Positions 43,512 through 52,410 of a stretch of 64,000 nucleotides of DNA are shown piece after piece. The notes under the pieces were generated by a model, which was not told the DNA's origin, did no database searches, and was given only the letters and a program-made list of their open reading frames with translations. This DNA comes from Fulvitalea axinellae (lineage in GTDB: Bacteria > Bacteroidota > Bacteroidia > Cytophagales > Cyclobacteriaceae), in assembly GCF_036492835.1 (NCBI RefSeq), contig NZ_AP025314.1, positions 4,010,010 through 4,074,009 of the forward strand, in the 5' to 3' direction. Both the position numbers and the translations under genes were made by a program. Every line of letters begins with the position of its first letter. Position 1 is the stretch's first letter.

Positions 43512-44381
43512 TTAGACGCTGTATCTTCTTTTAAATTCAGTGGGGGTATAGCCGGTTATAGCCTTGAATTGGCGGTTAAAGTTCGATATGTTATTAAACC
43601 CACACTCGTAGCAGATTTCCGAAACGTTATGCTTATTACTTTTCAGAAGTTTACAGGCGTGGCCTACCCGTATTTCATTCAAAAACAGCGAAAAGGTTTT
43701 CCTTGTCCTCAGCTTAAAATAACGGCAAAACGACGTTACGCTCATATTGGCGATTTCCGCCACTTCCTGCAACTTCACCTGATATGGAAAATTGGTCAGC
43801 ACATATTCGAAAACATCGTTGATTTTTCGGCTGTCAGCCTCGCGCAGATAACGGGTATAGCCAACGCTCGACAAATATTCCACTTCATCGGAAAGTGCTA
43901 TACAGGACAGTATTTCCAGAAAAAACAATAATCTGCGGAAACCGTCATACTCCTTCACCTTCCTCATCATGGAGGCTACTTTCCTCCGGGTCTCTCCCCG
44001 CACCTGAACCCCGCGAGACGATCGCTCCAACAGCTTCTTTATCCTGTAGCATTCGGGCAATGAGAAGAAGTCCGTCCCGAATGATTCCTCCGTAAAGAAG
44101 AAGGAAACTGCCTTTGCCCGCAGGTCTGATCCTTCCTCATAGTATACTTTGTCGTTACGAAATACGTGAGTCAAATTCGATCCTATTAGGATCACGTCAC
44201 CGGCCTTGAAATTCTGAATATGGTCGCCGATAAAGAAGGTCCCGCTCCCCTCCATTATGTAGGTAAGTTGCAGTTCCGGGTGGAAATGCAGAGGGTCGTA
44301 AAAATAAGGTTGGTCGTCGAACACAACCTTAAACGATTCCTTGTCGGAACTCGGAATCTTAAAGAGTAATGGTTTTTTCAT
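43512..44381 (-). CDS. AraC-family regulator with N-terminal cupin domain
   Basis: This 289-residue transcription factor has an N-terminal cupin sensor domain (about 20-100, with DPLHFHPELQLTYIMEGSG). The C-terminal AraC DNA-binding domain has two helix-turn-helix units, KLQEVAEIANMSVTSFCRYF and NVSEICYECGFNNISNFNRQF, and ends YTPTEFKRRYSV. It is divergent from the hydroxyproline operon with a 196-base gap, so it is the likely regulator of that operon. The inducer is unknown; hydroxyproline or a breakdown product is the natural guess. Confidence 0.9.
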   Translation of the reverse strand: MKKPLLFKIPSSDKESFKVVFDDQPYFYDPLHFHPELQLTYIMEGSGTFFIGDHIQNFKAGDVILIGSNLTHVFRNDKVYYEEGSDLRAKAVSFFFTEESFGTDFFSLPECYRIKKLLERSSRGVQVRGETRRKVASMMRKVKEYDGFRRLLFFLEILSCIALSDEVEYLSSVGYTRYLREADSRKINDVFEYVLTNFPYQVKLQEVAEIANMSVTSFCRYFKLRTRKTFSLFLNEIRVGHACKLLKSNKHNVSEICYECGFNNISNFNRQFKAITGYTPTEFKRRYSV

Positions 44382-44441
44382 AAACGCTCACACCGATAAA
44401 ATAATAGACATTTTACCCATTAAAGAAAAGATTTTTATTGT

Positions 44442-44472
44442 TTTGGTCAAAATTTTCAAAGTTTTATACCTG
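44442..44472 (+). promoter_or_regulatory. candidate promoter of the hydroxyproline operon
   Basis: TTTG (44442-44445), 19 bases, TATACCTG (44465-44472). The -33 box is perfect and the -7 box keeps TA and TG but has CC for TT. It lies in the 196-base region between the divergent regulator and the operon. Confidence 0.35.
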
Positions 44473-44577
44473 TATTTAGCCGTAATTTACCCACCGATAA
44501 ATTGATTATCACGTTCGCACCGCAAAGTAGCTACCCGAACTTCAACAACTAAATCTCTAATTTTTATCATTTGACCT

Positions 44578-45507
44578 ATGAAGATTCACTGGAACGGAGT
44601 TTACCCTGCTGTTACCACAAAATTCACCACAGACGATCAGCTGGATTTGGATATGTTCAGAACCAACCTCGACGCCCAAGTTGAAGCTGGCGTGGACGGC
44701 ATTATCCTGGGCGGAACCCTTGGCGAAGCCAGCACCCTTACCGAAGAGGAAAAAGCCACCCTTATCAGGGAAACCGTAAAGCATGTGGAAGGCAAGATTC
44801 CCGTAATTATCAATATCGCCGAGCAGTCGACTTCGGAAGCAATACGCGCCGCCGCAAACGCAAAAGCCAACGGGGCCTCAGGTTTAATGATCCTCCCTCC
44901 GATGCGTTATTTGGCCGATGACAGAGAAACCGTGGAATACTTCAAAGCCATAGCCAACAGCACCGAACTGCCGATCATGATATACAACAACCCGGTAGAT
45001 TACAAAATCACGGTAACGCTCGACATGTTCGCCGAACTGGCCGAATGCCCGAATATCCAAGCGGTAAAAGAGTCGACTCGTGACATCTCCAACGTGACAC
45101 GGATGCGTAACCGCTTTGGTGATCGATTCAAAATTCTTTGCGGAGTTGACACTTTGGCCTTGGAGACTTTATGTGTGGGCGCCGACGGGTGGGTAGCCGG
45201 ACTCGTATGCGCATTCCCGAAAGAAACCGTCACGATCTTCAACCTTCAGAAAACAGGACGCCTTCAAGAGGCTCTCGATATCTACCGCTGGTTCCTCCCT
45301 CTTCTGGAACTCGACATCCATCCGAAACTTGTGCATTATATCAAATTGGCGGAAACAGCCTTGGGACTCGGCACAGAGCACGTCCGCGCACCGCGCCTTC
45401 CGCTTGTTGGGGAAGAGAGAGCAAGAGTGCAGGAAATCATCGACAATGGAATCGCCAATCGCCCCGAGCTTCCTGAAGTTGAGTCCGTAACAGCCGCCTT
45501 CGCATAA
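44578..45507 (+). CDS. DHDPS/NAL-family lyase, likely 1-pyrroline-4-hydroxy-2-carboxylate deaminase
   Basis: This 309-residue TIM-barrel enzyme belongs to the dihydrodipicolinate synthase family. The Schiff-base lysine is Lys164 in IQAVKESTRD and the helper tyrosine is Tyr136 in MIYNNPVDY. The loop GGTLGEASTLT stands in for the GTTGE motif. In hydroxyproline catabolism a member of this family removes ammonia and water from pyrroline-hydroxycarboxylate to give 2-oxoglutarate semialdehyde. The next gene is the matching semialdehyde dehydrogenase, which supports that reading over lysine synthesis. It is the first gene of the operon. Confidence 0.85.
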   Translation: MKIHWNGVYPAVTTKFTTDDQLDLDMFRTNLDAQVEAGVDGIILGGTLGEASTLTEEEKATLIRETVKHVEGKIPVIINIAEQSTSEAIRAAANAKANGASGLMILPPMRYLADDRETVEYFKAIANSTELPIMIYNNPVDYKITVTLDMFAELAECPNIQAVKESTRDISNVTRMRNRFGDRFKILCGVDTLALETLCVGADGWVAGLVCAFPKETVTIFNLQKTGRLQEALDIYRWFLPLLELDIHPKLVHYIKLAETALGLGTEHVRAPRLPLVGEERARVQEIIDNGIANRPELPEVESVTAAFA

Positions 45508-45532
45508 ACCGACCATAACCATAATAATCGAA

Positions 45533-47053
45533 ATGGAAATCATCAACGCCTCAAAGAACATCTTCCGTTCGCCTTCCGAGGAGACCCTCGAAAAGTTGAT
45601 GCGGGACAGCTTTCTGGCTTCCGAAGAGCTCAAGAACCTTTCGGGAGAGCGGAAAGCGGACTTCCTTGTCGCTATCGGCGAGGAAATCCTAGCCCTCGGC
45701 GATAACCTCGTTAACGCCGCAATGAACGAATCCGGCTTACCGGAAGGCCGTATCGTCGGCGAACGCGGGCGTACCGTCGGGCAGCTCAACCTGTTCGCCG
45801 ACCTCATCCGCGAAGGCTCGTGGGTAGACGCCACCATCGATACCGCCATCCCTGACCGTCAGCCTCTGCCAAAAGCCGACCTGCGCAAAATGCTCCGTCC
45901 GCTGGGCGTTGTAGCCGTTTTCGGCGCCAGCAATTTCCCCTTGGCTTTCTCTACCGCCGGTGGCGACACCGCTTCGGCCCTTGCCGGAGGAAACAGTGTG
46001 GTAATGAAAGCCCACGAAGGCCACCCGGAAACCAGCGATTGGGTAGCCCTAGCGATCCAGAAAGCCGCCGAAAGGACCGGAATGCCTGAAAACGCCTTTA
46101 CCTTGGTTCACGGCTCCGGCGCTACGGTAGGCCAAGCCATCGTAAAGCACCCGATCTGCAAAGCCGTTGGATTCACGGGCTCTGAATACGCCGGACGCAT
46201 ACTATTCGATCTCGCCGCCCAACGCAAAGAACCTATTCCCGTTTTCGCCGAAATGGGAAGCATCAATCCTGTACTCATCCTTCCCGAAGCTTTGGAAGAA
46301 AACGCCGAAGACTGGGCAAAAACCTACGCCGGATCAATCACGCTCGGCGTTGGCCAATTCTGCACCAACCCCGGTCTTTTACTGATCAAAGACGGAGAAA
46401 AAGCCAACCTGTTCGCCTATAATCTGGCCAAAGCCATTTCCGACATTGCGCCAGCGAAAATGCTAAACGGCAAAGTCAAAAACGGCTATGACGCTTCATT
46501 GGCGAACGCTTTGGAACAAAAAGGAATCACGGTTATCGGAGAATCTTCGACAAAAGCCAATAACGCTAACATCGAAGGCGCACCAACCGTAGCCAGCGTC
46601 GACGCCCGTACGTTTATCGCCAATCCGGAATTGCACAAGGAAGTGTTCGGGCCTTACTCGTTGCTCGTTCGCTACACCGGCGAAGACGAATTGCTCGAAG
46701 CCATCGAAGCGCTTTCCGGCCAATTGACCGCCACGGTAATCGGGTCTGAGCCATCGCTGGAAAAATACAGCCAGGCTATCGACGCCCTATTGGCCCGCAC
46801 CGGACGAATCATCTTTAACGGAGTACCAACCGGCGTAGAAGTTTGCCCTTCTATGCATCACGGAGGCCCATACCCGGCTTCTACCGACTCCAGATTCACA
46901 TCGGTCGGCACCGACGCCATCAAGCGCTTCGCCCGCCCGGTCTCTTACCAGAGCTGGCCGCAAAGCCTGTTGCCCGACGAGCTCAAAGACGAAAACCCGC
47001 TAAACATCTGGCGCTTGGTCAACAACTCGTTGAGCACCGAAAAGATCAACTGA
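45533..47053 (+). CDS. 2,5-dioxovalerate (alpha-ketoglutarate semialdehyde) dehydrogenase
   Basis: This NAD(P)-dependent aldehyde dehydrogenase of 506 residues oxidises 2-oxoglutarate semialdehyde to 2-oxoglutarate, the final step of hydroxyproline and also pentose or glucarate routes. The conserved start of the catalytic domain reads FGASNFPLAFSTAGGDTASA, typical of the type III KGSADH group. The base is Glu240 in PVFAEMGSINPV and the nucleophile Cys277 in GVGQFCTNPGL. It is 25 bases behind the lyase gene. The neighbouring epimerase and D-amino acid dehydrogenase point to hydroxyproline as the source. Confidence 0.9.
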   Translation: MEIINASKNIFRSPSEETLEKLMRDSFLASEELKNLSGERKADFLVAIGEEILALGDNLVNAAMNESGLPEGRIVGERGRTVGQLNLFADLIREGSWVDATIDTAIPDRQPLPKADLRKMLRPLGVVAVFGASNFPLAFSTAGGDTASALAGGNSVVMKAHEGHPETSDWVALAIQKAAERTGMPENAFTLVHGSGATVGQAIVKHPICKAVGFTGSEYAGRILFDLAAQRKEPIPVFAEMGSINPVLILPEALEENAEDWAKTYAGSITLGVGQFCTNPGLLLIKDGEKANLFAYNLAKAISDIAPAKMLNGKVKNGYDASLANALEQKGITVIGESSTKANNANIEGAPTVASVDARTFIANPELHKEVFGPYSLLVRYTGEDELLEAIEALSGQLTATVIGSEPSLEKYSQAIDALLARTGRIIFNGVPTGVEVCPSMHHGGPYPASTDSRFTSVGTDAIKRFARPVSYQSWPQSLLPDELKDENPLNIWRLVNNSLSTEKIN

Positions 47054-47125
47054 CAACCGTACCCCGAACACCTGAAACCCACGCCCCCGGACCGTACCAT
47101 CCGGGGGTATTTACCCTTTCAGCTT

Positions 47126-48094
47126 ATGCGTTTTATCTCCAAAGAGGAAATCAGTCCGTTATTGGACTTCCCTAGCCTGATCGACAGGCTGGAACAAGCT
47201 TTCCAAGGCAACTACACCATTCCGCAACGGCATCACCACGACTACGACAACCCCAACGCCGACAGGGAATCTACCCTGTTGCTAATGCCCGCTTGGGAAG
47301 CCGGCAAGCACGTCGGGGTGAAAATCGTTACCGTCTCACCAGAAAACGGAAAGCATGACCTGCCGGCAATCCAAGGCCTATACCTGCTTATGGATGGCGA
47401 CACCGGAACCCCGAAAGCCCTCTGCGACGCAAAAACGCTAACTGTAAAACGCACCGCGGCCGCTTCGGCCCTGGCCTCAAGATTCCTTTCCGCCCCCGAC
47501 AGCAAACACCTGCTTATGGTAGGCACGGGAGCCTTGGCGCCCGAGCTGATAAAAGCCCACTCGGCCGCCAGACCTATCGAAAAAGTAACGCTTTGGGGAA
47601 GAACCCCTGAAAAGGCGAAACAACTCGCCGAAGAACTTGTAGCCGACAACGCCCTCGAACACATCACATTTTCCATTGCCGAAAATCTGGAAAGCGCGGT
47701 TGCCGAAGCCGATATCATCAGTTGCGCCACATTGAGCCAAACTCCGTTAATTTCCGGAAAATGGCTCCGCCCGGGCCAACACCTCGACTTGGTTGGCGCC
47801 TATCGCCCCGATATGCGCGAGGCCGACGACGATTGCATCCTCCGTTCCGAAGTTTATGTGGACACGTACGCCGGAGCCACAAAAGAATGCGGCGATATCC
47901 GGATTCCGCTTGAGGAAGGCACACTGAAACTCGAAGAAATCCGCGCCGACCTGTTCGAGCTCTGCAAAAAAGAAAAAACAGCCAGCCGTACCGCCGAAAC
48001 CATCACCATGTTCAAATCTGTCGGACATGCTTTGGAAGACCTCACCGCCGCGCAGTTAATTGACGAAAGGCTCCCGCAACTCAACGAAGCCTAA
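47126..48094 (+). CDS. ornithine cyclodeaminase / mu-crystallin family protein, likely 1-pyrroline-2-carboxylate reductase
   Basis: This 322-residue NAD(P)-binding protein of the ornithine cyclodeaminase/mu-crystallin family has a nucleotide-binding motif LLMVGTGALAPELIKAH (about 130-146) and conserved substrate residues in the segments VGVKIVTVSPEN and DAKTLTVKRTAAASALA. In hydroxyproline loci, members of this family reduce 1-pyrroline-2-carboxylate to L-proline, normally after a trans-3-hydroxyproline dehydratase. No such dehydratase is present here, so its substrate might instead be pyrroline-2-carboxylate made from D-proline by the flavoenzyme in the same operon. Ornithine cyclodeaminase activity is less likely. 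Confidence 0.8.
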   Translation: MRFISKEEISPLLDFPSLIDRLEQAFQGNYTIPQRHHHDYDNPNADRESTLLLMPAWEAGKHVGVKIVTVSPENGKHDLPAIQGLYLLMDGDTGTPKALCDAKTLTVKRTAAASALASRFLSAPDSKHLLMVGTGALAPELIKAHSAARPIEKVTLWGRTPEKAKQLAEELVADNALEHITFSIAENLESAVAEADIISCATLSQTPLISGKWLRPGQHLDLVGAYRPDMREADDDCILRSEVYVDTYAGATKECGDIRIPLEEGTLKLEEIRADLFELCKKEKTASRTAETITMFKSVGHALEDLTAAQLIDERLPQLNEA

Positions 48095-48223
48095 GTTGTC
48101 AGCCCGAGTCAAAACACTAAAACGCACCACAACAAACTGTTTTTAAGCGAATAACAAATGTTTTGATTAAATTATGACAACGTACCGAACAACGACACGC
48201 ATCAACTCAAACCGACTTCTTTT

Positions 48224-49327
48224 ATGCCTAAAAAAACATTCTTTTGCGTAGACGCCCACACCTGCGGCAATCCCGTACGCGTCGTTGCCGGCGGTGGTCC
48301 TGACCTTAAGGGTGACAATATGCTTGAGAAGCGCAAGCATTTCCTCGAAGAATACGACTGGATCCGTACCGGCCTGATGTTCGAGCCACGCGGCCATGAC
48401 ATGATGTCCGGAAGTATCCTTTACCCGCCACACGACGAAGCCAACGACGTAGCCGTCCTTTTCATCGAAACCAGCGGTTGCCTGCCTATGTGTGGTCACG
48501 GTACTATCGGCACAATCACCATCGCCGTAGAGGAAGGTTTGATCACCCCGAAAGTTCCCGGTAAAATTCGCATGGAAACTCCCGCCGGGCTTGTGCTGGT
48601 GGAATATACCCAAGTAGGAAACAAGGTAAAATCGGTCAAACTGACCAACGTTCCCGCTTTTCTTTACAAGGAAAACCTTGAAGTGGAAAGTCCTGATCTC
48701 GGCATGTTGACAGTGGACGTAGCCTATGGCGGGAACTTCTACGCCATTGTTGATCCGCAAAAAAACTTCTCCGGAATCCAAGACTTCACCGCATCACAGC
48801 TGGCGCAATACAGCCCGGAAATACGCAAACGCCTGAACGAGAAATACGAGTTCGTCCATCCGGAAGACTCCCGCATCAACGGCCTGAGCCACCTTCTCTG
48901 GACTGGCGACACACTCTCGGACGAAGCCGACGCCCGAAACGCGGTTTTCTACGGTGACAAAGCCATCGACCGCTCACCTTGCGGTACAGGCACTTCAGCC
49001 CGGATGGCCCAATGGGTGGCCAAAGGCAAGCTCAAAAAAGGCGATACCTTCGTTCACGAATCCGTAATCGGCAGCAAGTTCGTCGGAAAAGTCGAAGACA
49101 CGCTCATAGTAGAGGCCAAACAAAAAGGAAGCGAAAGTAAAAACGCGCTCAACTCGGCCGAATCAACCGGAATCAGCATCGACGGTGGCAAAGACGACCA
49201 ACTTACCTTGGAAAGCTACCCCGCCATTATCCCGAGTATCGAAGGTTGGGCAAGAGTGACCGGATACAATAACATTTTCATCGATCCGGAAGACGATCCA
49301 TACGCCCACGGTTTTCAGGTAATTTAA
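48224..49327 (+). CDS. proline racemase-family enzyme, likely 4-hydroxyproline 2-epimerase
   Basis: The epimerase inverts C2 of trans-4-hydroxy-L-proline to give cis-4-hydroxy-D-proline. Both catalytic cysteines are present: Cys90 in CLPMCGHGTIG and Cys253 in DRSPCGTGTSARMA. This points to racemase or epimerase and excludes the Thr-containing 3-hydroxyproline dehydratase. At 367 residues it is about 30 longer than usual. The extra stretch is a polar insertion at about 298-330, just before YPAIIPSIEG. It sits 18 bases before the flavoenzyme that would use its product. Proline racemase proper is the alternative, but the operon favours hydroxyproline. Confidence 0.88.
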   Translation: MPKKTFFCVDAHTCGNPVRVVAGGGPDLKGDNMLEKRKHFLEEYDWIRTGLMFEPRGHDMMSGSILYPPHDEANDVAVLFIETSGCLPMCGHGTIGTITIAVEEGLITPKVPGKIRMETPAGLVLVEYTQVGNKVKSVKLTNVPAFLYKENLEVESPDLGMLTVDVAYGGNFYAIVDPQKNFSGIQDFTASQLAQYSPEIRKRLNEKYEFVHPEDSRINGLSHLLWTGDTLSDEADARNAVFYGDKAIDRSPCGTGTSARMAQWVAKGKLKKGDTFVHESVIGSKFVGKVEDTLIVEAKQKGSESKNALNSAESTGISIDGGKDDQLTLESYPAIIPSIEGWARVTGYNNIFIDPEDDPYAHGFQVI

Positions 49328-49345
49328 CTACTTCAAAAACATCAT

Positions 49346-50614
49346 ATGCCCGAAACTATACAGAAGAAAATCGTTATCGTTGGCGGAGGAATAGTCGGTC
49401 TGTGCGCCGCCTACTATCTCCGTCAAGACGGTCACCAAGTCACTATTCTCGAAAAAGAGGAAAAAACCGGGCAAGCCTGTTCAGCGGGCAACGCCGGCAT
49501 GATCGTTCCGAGTCATTTCATACCGTTAGCCGCTCCGGGCGTAATCGCCAAAGGCATCAAATGGATGTTCAGCCCGGAAAGTCCGTTCAGCATAAAACCA
49601 TCGCTGGACAGCGAGCTGATTTCTTGGCTCTGGAAATTCTATCGCTCAGCTAATGATGGTCATGTCCGTTCGTCAGCCGGCATACTCAAGGACCTGAACC
49701 TGATGAGCCGGTCCCTCTTCGCCGAATTCGCTCAAAGTGACGATATCGATTTTTCTTTTGGAGAAAAAGGGCTATTAATGCTTTACAATACCGCCAAGGC
49801 TCAGCAAGAAGAAACCGAAACGGCGAAAATGGCCGAAAAAATCGGAATCCAAGCTGATATGCTTGACGCCAAACAAGTACAGGAACTCGAACCCGGCATC
49901 AAGGTCAACGTCCGCGGGGGCGTCCACTACGTCAAAGACGCGCACATAGATCCTGTGGAATTCTGCGACGCTTTGGAGGATTTTCTCAAAAGCAAAGGCG
50001 TGGAAATAGTCAACGGAGCGGAAGTGAAAACCTTCGGACAGGTAAACGGGCAAATCAAACACCTCACGACCCAAAACGGCGAACGCCACGAAGCCGACGA
50101 GTTCGTTTTGGCCGCCGGAGCTTTTTCCACTACGCTTCTGCAAGGCCTCAACGCCAGCATTCCAATGATAGCTGGGAAAGGCTACAGCGTCACGGTACCC
50201 AACCTTGAGCAAAGACCGTCCGTACCTTCCATCTTCTGCGAGGCGAAAGTCGCCGTCACTCCAATGGGCGACAACCTACGCATAGGCGGAACCATGGAAC
50301 TCACTGGCCGGAACCTTTCGGTACGCAAGGCAAAAGTGAGAGGTATCCTCAAGTCCATTCCGGACTACTACCCGGATATGCCTGCCGGAAATATGGGAAA
50401 ACTGCCCGTTTGGAGCGGTCTGCGCCCTTGCTCTCCCGATGGACTTCCGTATATCGGACGCTTCCAGAATCACCAGAATATGATAGCCGCCACGGGCCAC
50501 GCCATGATGGGCGTCAGTCTGGGACCGGTCACCGGCAAGCTGGTAGCGGATATTGTTTCCGGCAAGGAACCGAGCCTTCCGTTGGCACAACTCTCACCGG
50601 ATCGCTACAATTAA
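49346..50614 (+). CDS. FAD-dependent D-amino acid dehydrogenase, likely D-hydroxyproline dehydrogenase
   Basis: This 422-residue flavoprotein of the DadA/DAO fold has the dinucleotide motif IVGGGIVGLCAAYYL (about residues 11-25) and a C-terminal block WSGLRPCSPDGLPYIG. Membrane-associated members feed electrons to the quinone pool. In this operon it most likely oxidises cis-4-hydroxy-D-proline to 1-pyrroline-4-hydroxy-2-carboxylate, the substrate of the first gene's lyase. D-proline or D-alanine are alternatives. It is a single-chain enzyme, with no alpha/beta/gamma subunits around it. Confidence 0.85.
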   Translation: MPETIQKKIVIVGGGIVGLCAAYYLRQDGHQVTILEKEEKTGQACSAGNAGMIVPSHFIPLAAPGVIAKGIKWMFSPESPFSIKPSLDSELISWLWKFYRSANDGHVRSSAGILKDLNLMSRSLFAEFAQSDDIDFSFGEKGLLMLYNTAKAQQEETETAKMAEKIGIQADMLDAKQVQELEPGIKVNVRGGVHYVKDAHIDPVEFCDALEDFLKSKGVEIVNGAEVKTFGQVNGQIKHLTTQNGERHEADEFVLAAGAFSTTLLQGLNASIPMIAGKGYSVTVPNLEQRPSVPSIFCEAKVAVTPMGDNLRIGGTMELTGRNLSVRKAKVRGILKSIPDYYPDMPAGNMGKLPVWSGLRPCSPDGLPYIGRFQNHQNMIAATGHAMMGVSLGPVTGKLVADIVSGKEPSLPLAQLSPDRYN

Positions 50615-50782
50615 GTACACCCTGTAATTTGGTTTATGTCGGAAAGAACGTCGCTAGGAACACCAACCTACTGAATTGTAGGACTCTAAATTATTTCCAA
50701 GCAACCTCTTTACGCTTTACCTTTTACCCTGTACTCACAGAGCCGGAAAATCAAACCATTCAAAACAACAAAACTCAAACCC

Positions 50783-52192
50783 ATGTCATTTTTCCCTAAA
50801 GAAACTTACGTCGCGCGAAGACGTAAACTGGCCGAATCCATCGGCAAAGGAACCGTTTTATTGCTTGGCAACGACAATGTCGGGATGAACTACACCGACA
50901 ACCACTATCCGTTTCGCCAAGACAGCACGTTCCTTTACTTTTTCGGCATAAACAAGCCAGGTTTGGCCGGAACCATCAACACCGAAACGGGCGAAGCCAA
51001 AATCTTTGGCGATGACTTGAGCATTGACGACATCGTTTGGACCGGCCCGATGCCTAACCTCTCGGAATTGGCCACCTGCGCCGGAGTGACAGTCACCGCT
51101 CCGAGCAACAAACTCGTTGAAGAAATAGCCAAGTGTCAAATCCAAAACCAGCCTATTCACTATATTCCCCAATACCGTCACCGGAACCTGATCAAGACAG
51201 CCGATTTGCTTGATATTCCAATTAATCAAGTAAACCTGAACGCTTCCGTTACGCTGATCAAAGGCATTGTCGCTTTGCGGTCCATTAAGTCCGAAGAGGA
51301 AATCGTGGAAATTGAAAAAGCGGTGAACCTGTCCCTCGATATGCACGAAGCCGCCATAGCGATGGCGCGTCCGGGCGTAAACGAAAACACTATCGCTGCC
51401 AAGATCAGGCAAGTGGCCGAAGCCGCCGGCGGTACGCTCTCGTTCCCAACTATAGCGACCATTCGTGGCGAAATTCTCCATAATCACTACACTGGCAACA
51501 CACTACAAGAAGGTGACCTGCTCTTGCTTGACGCCGGTGCAGAAGTGCGGTCGGGTTACGCCGGCGACCTTTCCAGCACCATCCCGGTCTCCGGACAGTT
51601 CACCGCCAGACAACGGGAGGTTTACGACGTCGTCTACAGCGCCCACTTGGCTGCGATGGACACGCTCAAGCCCGGCACCGAATTCACCGAAACTCACCGG
51701 GCCGCATGTCTGAAAATCGCCGAAGGCATGAACAGCCTCGGGCTTATGAAAGGCGATCCGGCCGAAGCAGTCGCCCAAGGCGCCCATGCGCTGTTTTTCC
51801 AATGCGGCACCGGCCATATGATGGGGCTTGACGTCCACGATATGGAAAATCTCGGCGAGCAGTACGTAGGCTACACCGACACGAAACTCAAAAGCACGCA
51901 ATTCGGCCTGAAGTCTTTGCGTTTGGGCAAAGCGTTGGAGCCCGGATTCGTAGTCACCGTAGAGCCGGGAATCTATTTTATTCCTGAACTGATTGACCGT
52001 TGGAAAGCCGAAAAGAAATTCGAAGACTTTATCAACTACAGCGAAGTGGAAAAATATAAAGACTTCGGAGGCATCCGCAACGAGGAGGACGTCCTGATTA
52101 CCAAAGACGGAAGCCGCACCCTCGGCAGGAAAAAAACACAGTCCGCCGACGAACTCGAAAGCCTGATGGCCTCAATAACCGAGACAGTCTGA
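50783..52192 (+). CDS. pepP: aminopeptidase P family, Xaa-Pro aminopeptidase
   Basis: Aminopeptidase P removes the first residue from peptides with proline (or hydroxyproline) in second place. The 469-residue protein has the N-terminal AMP_N domain (1-165, with DSTFLYFFGINKPG) and the pita-bread M24 catalytic domain. Metal ligands are visible as Asp250 and Asp262 (LLDAGAEVRSGYAGDLSS), His345 (GTGHMMGLDVHD), Glu394 (TVEPGIYF) and Glu434 or 435 (GIRNEEDVL). No signal peptide is present, so it acts in the cytoplasm. It is 168 bases after the flavoenzyme and ends at a good terminator, and its substrates fit the hydroxyproline locus. Confidence 0.9.
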   Translation: MSFFPKETYVARRRKLAESIGKGTVLLLGNDNVGMNYTDNHYPFRQDSTFLYFFGINKPGLAGTINTETGEAKIFGDDLSIDDIVWTGPMPNLSELATCAGVTVTAPSNKLVEEIAKCQIQNQPIHYIPQYRHRNLIKTADLLDIPINQVNLNASVTLIKGIVALRSIKSEEEIVEIEKAVNLSLDMHEAAIAMARPGVNENTIAAKIRQVAEAAGGTLSFPTIATIRGEILHNHYTGNTLQEGDLLLLDAGAEVRSGYAGDLSSTIPVSGQFTARQREVYDVVYSAHLAAMDTLKPGTEFTETHRAACLKIAEGMNSLGLMKGDPAEAVAQGAHALFFQCGTGHMMGLDVHDMENLGEQYVGYTDTKLKSTQFGLKSLRLGKALEPGFVVTVEPGIYFIPELIDRWKAEKKFEDFINYSEVEKYKDFGGIRNEEDVLITKDGSRTLGRKKTQSADELESLMASITETV

Positions 52193-52200
52193 CCCACTTA

Positions 52201-52237
52201 AGCCAGCGCATAGATCTTTATACGCTGGCTTTTTTTG
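52201..52237 (+). terminator. intrinsic terminator of the hydroxyproline operon
   Basis: Arms AGCCAGCG (52201-52208) and CGCTGGCT (52223-52230) are followed by seven T. It begins 9 bases after the aminopeptidase stop. Confidence 0.82.
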
Positions 52238-52356
52238 CAAAACAACCTCCTCTTTTCCGTCACTGGGACGATTTCCACCCCCACTCGCTGTTTTCTCCCG
52301 TTTTCACCCGACCCCAATAAACCGATCGCCCTCCCCGAGCTTATTGGCTATTAATT

Positions 52357-52388
52357 TTTGCGCCACTAGTTTTGAAGTAAGATATTTG
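52357..52388 (+). promoter_or_regulatory. Bacteroidota-type promoter of the GH2 gene
   Basis: TTTG (52357-52360), 20 bases, GATATTTG (52381-52388). Only the first base of the -7 box departs from TAnnTTTG. It is 23 bases before the GH2 ATG, so the GH2 gene has its own promoter and is not simply the end of the preceding operon. Confidence 0.55.
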
Positions 52389-52410
52389 TTGAACGCCTAT
52401 CTTTTTCAAA

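Noticed and set aside
46843..47175. Frame spanning the end of the aldehyde dehydrogenase and the start of the next gene
   Set aside because: It overlaps two well-supported genes in another frame and looks like random Arg/Pro/His-rich translation.
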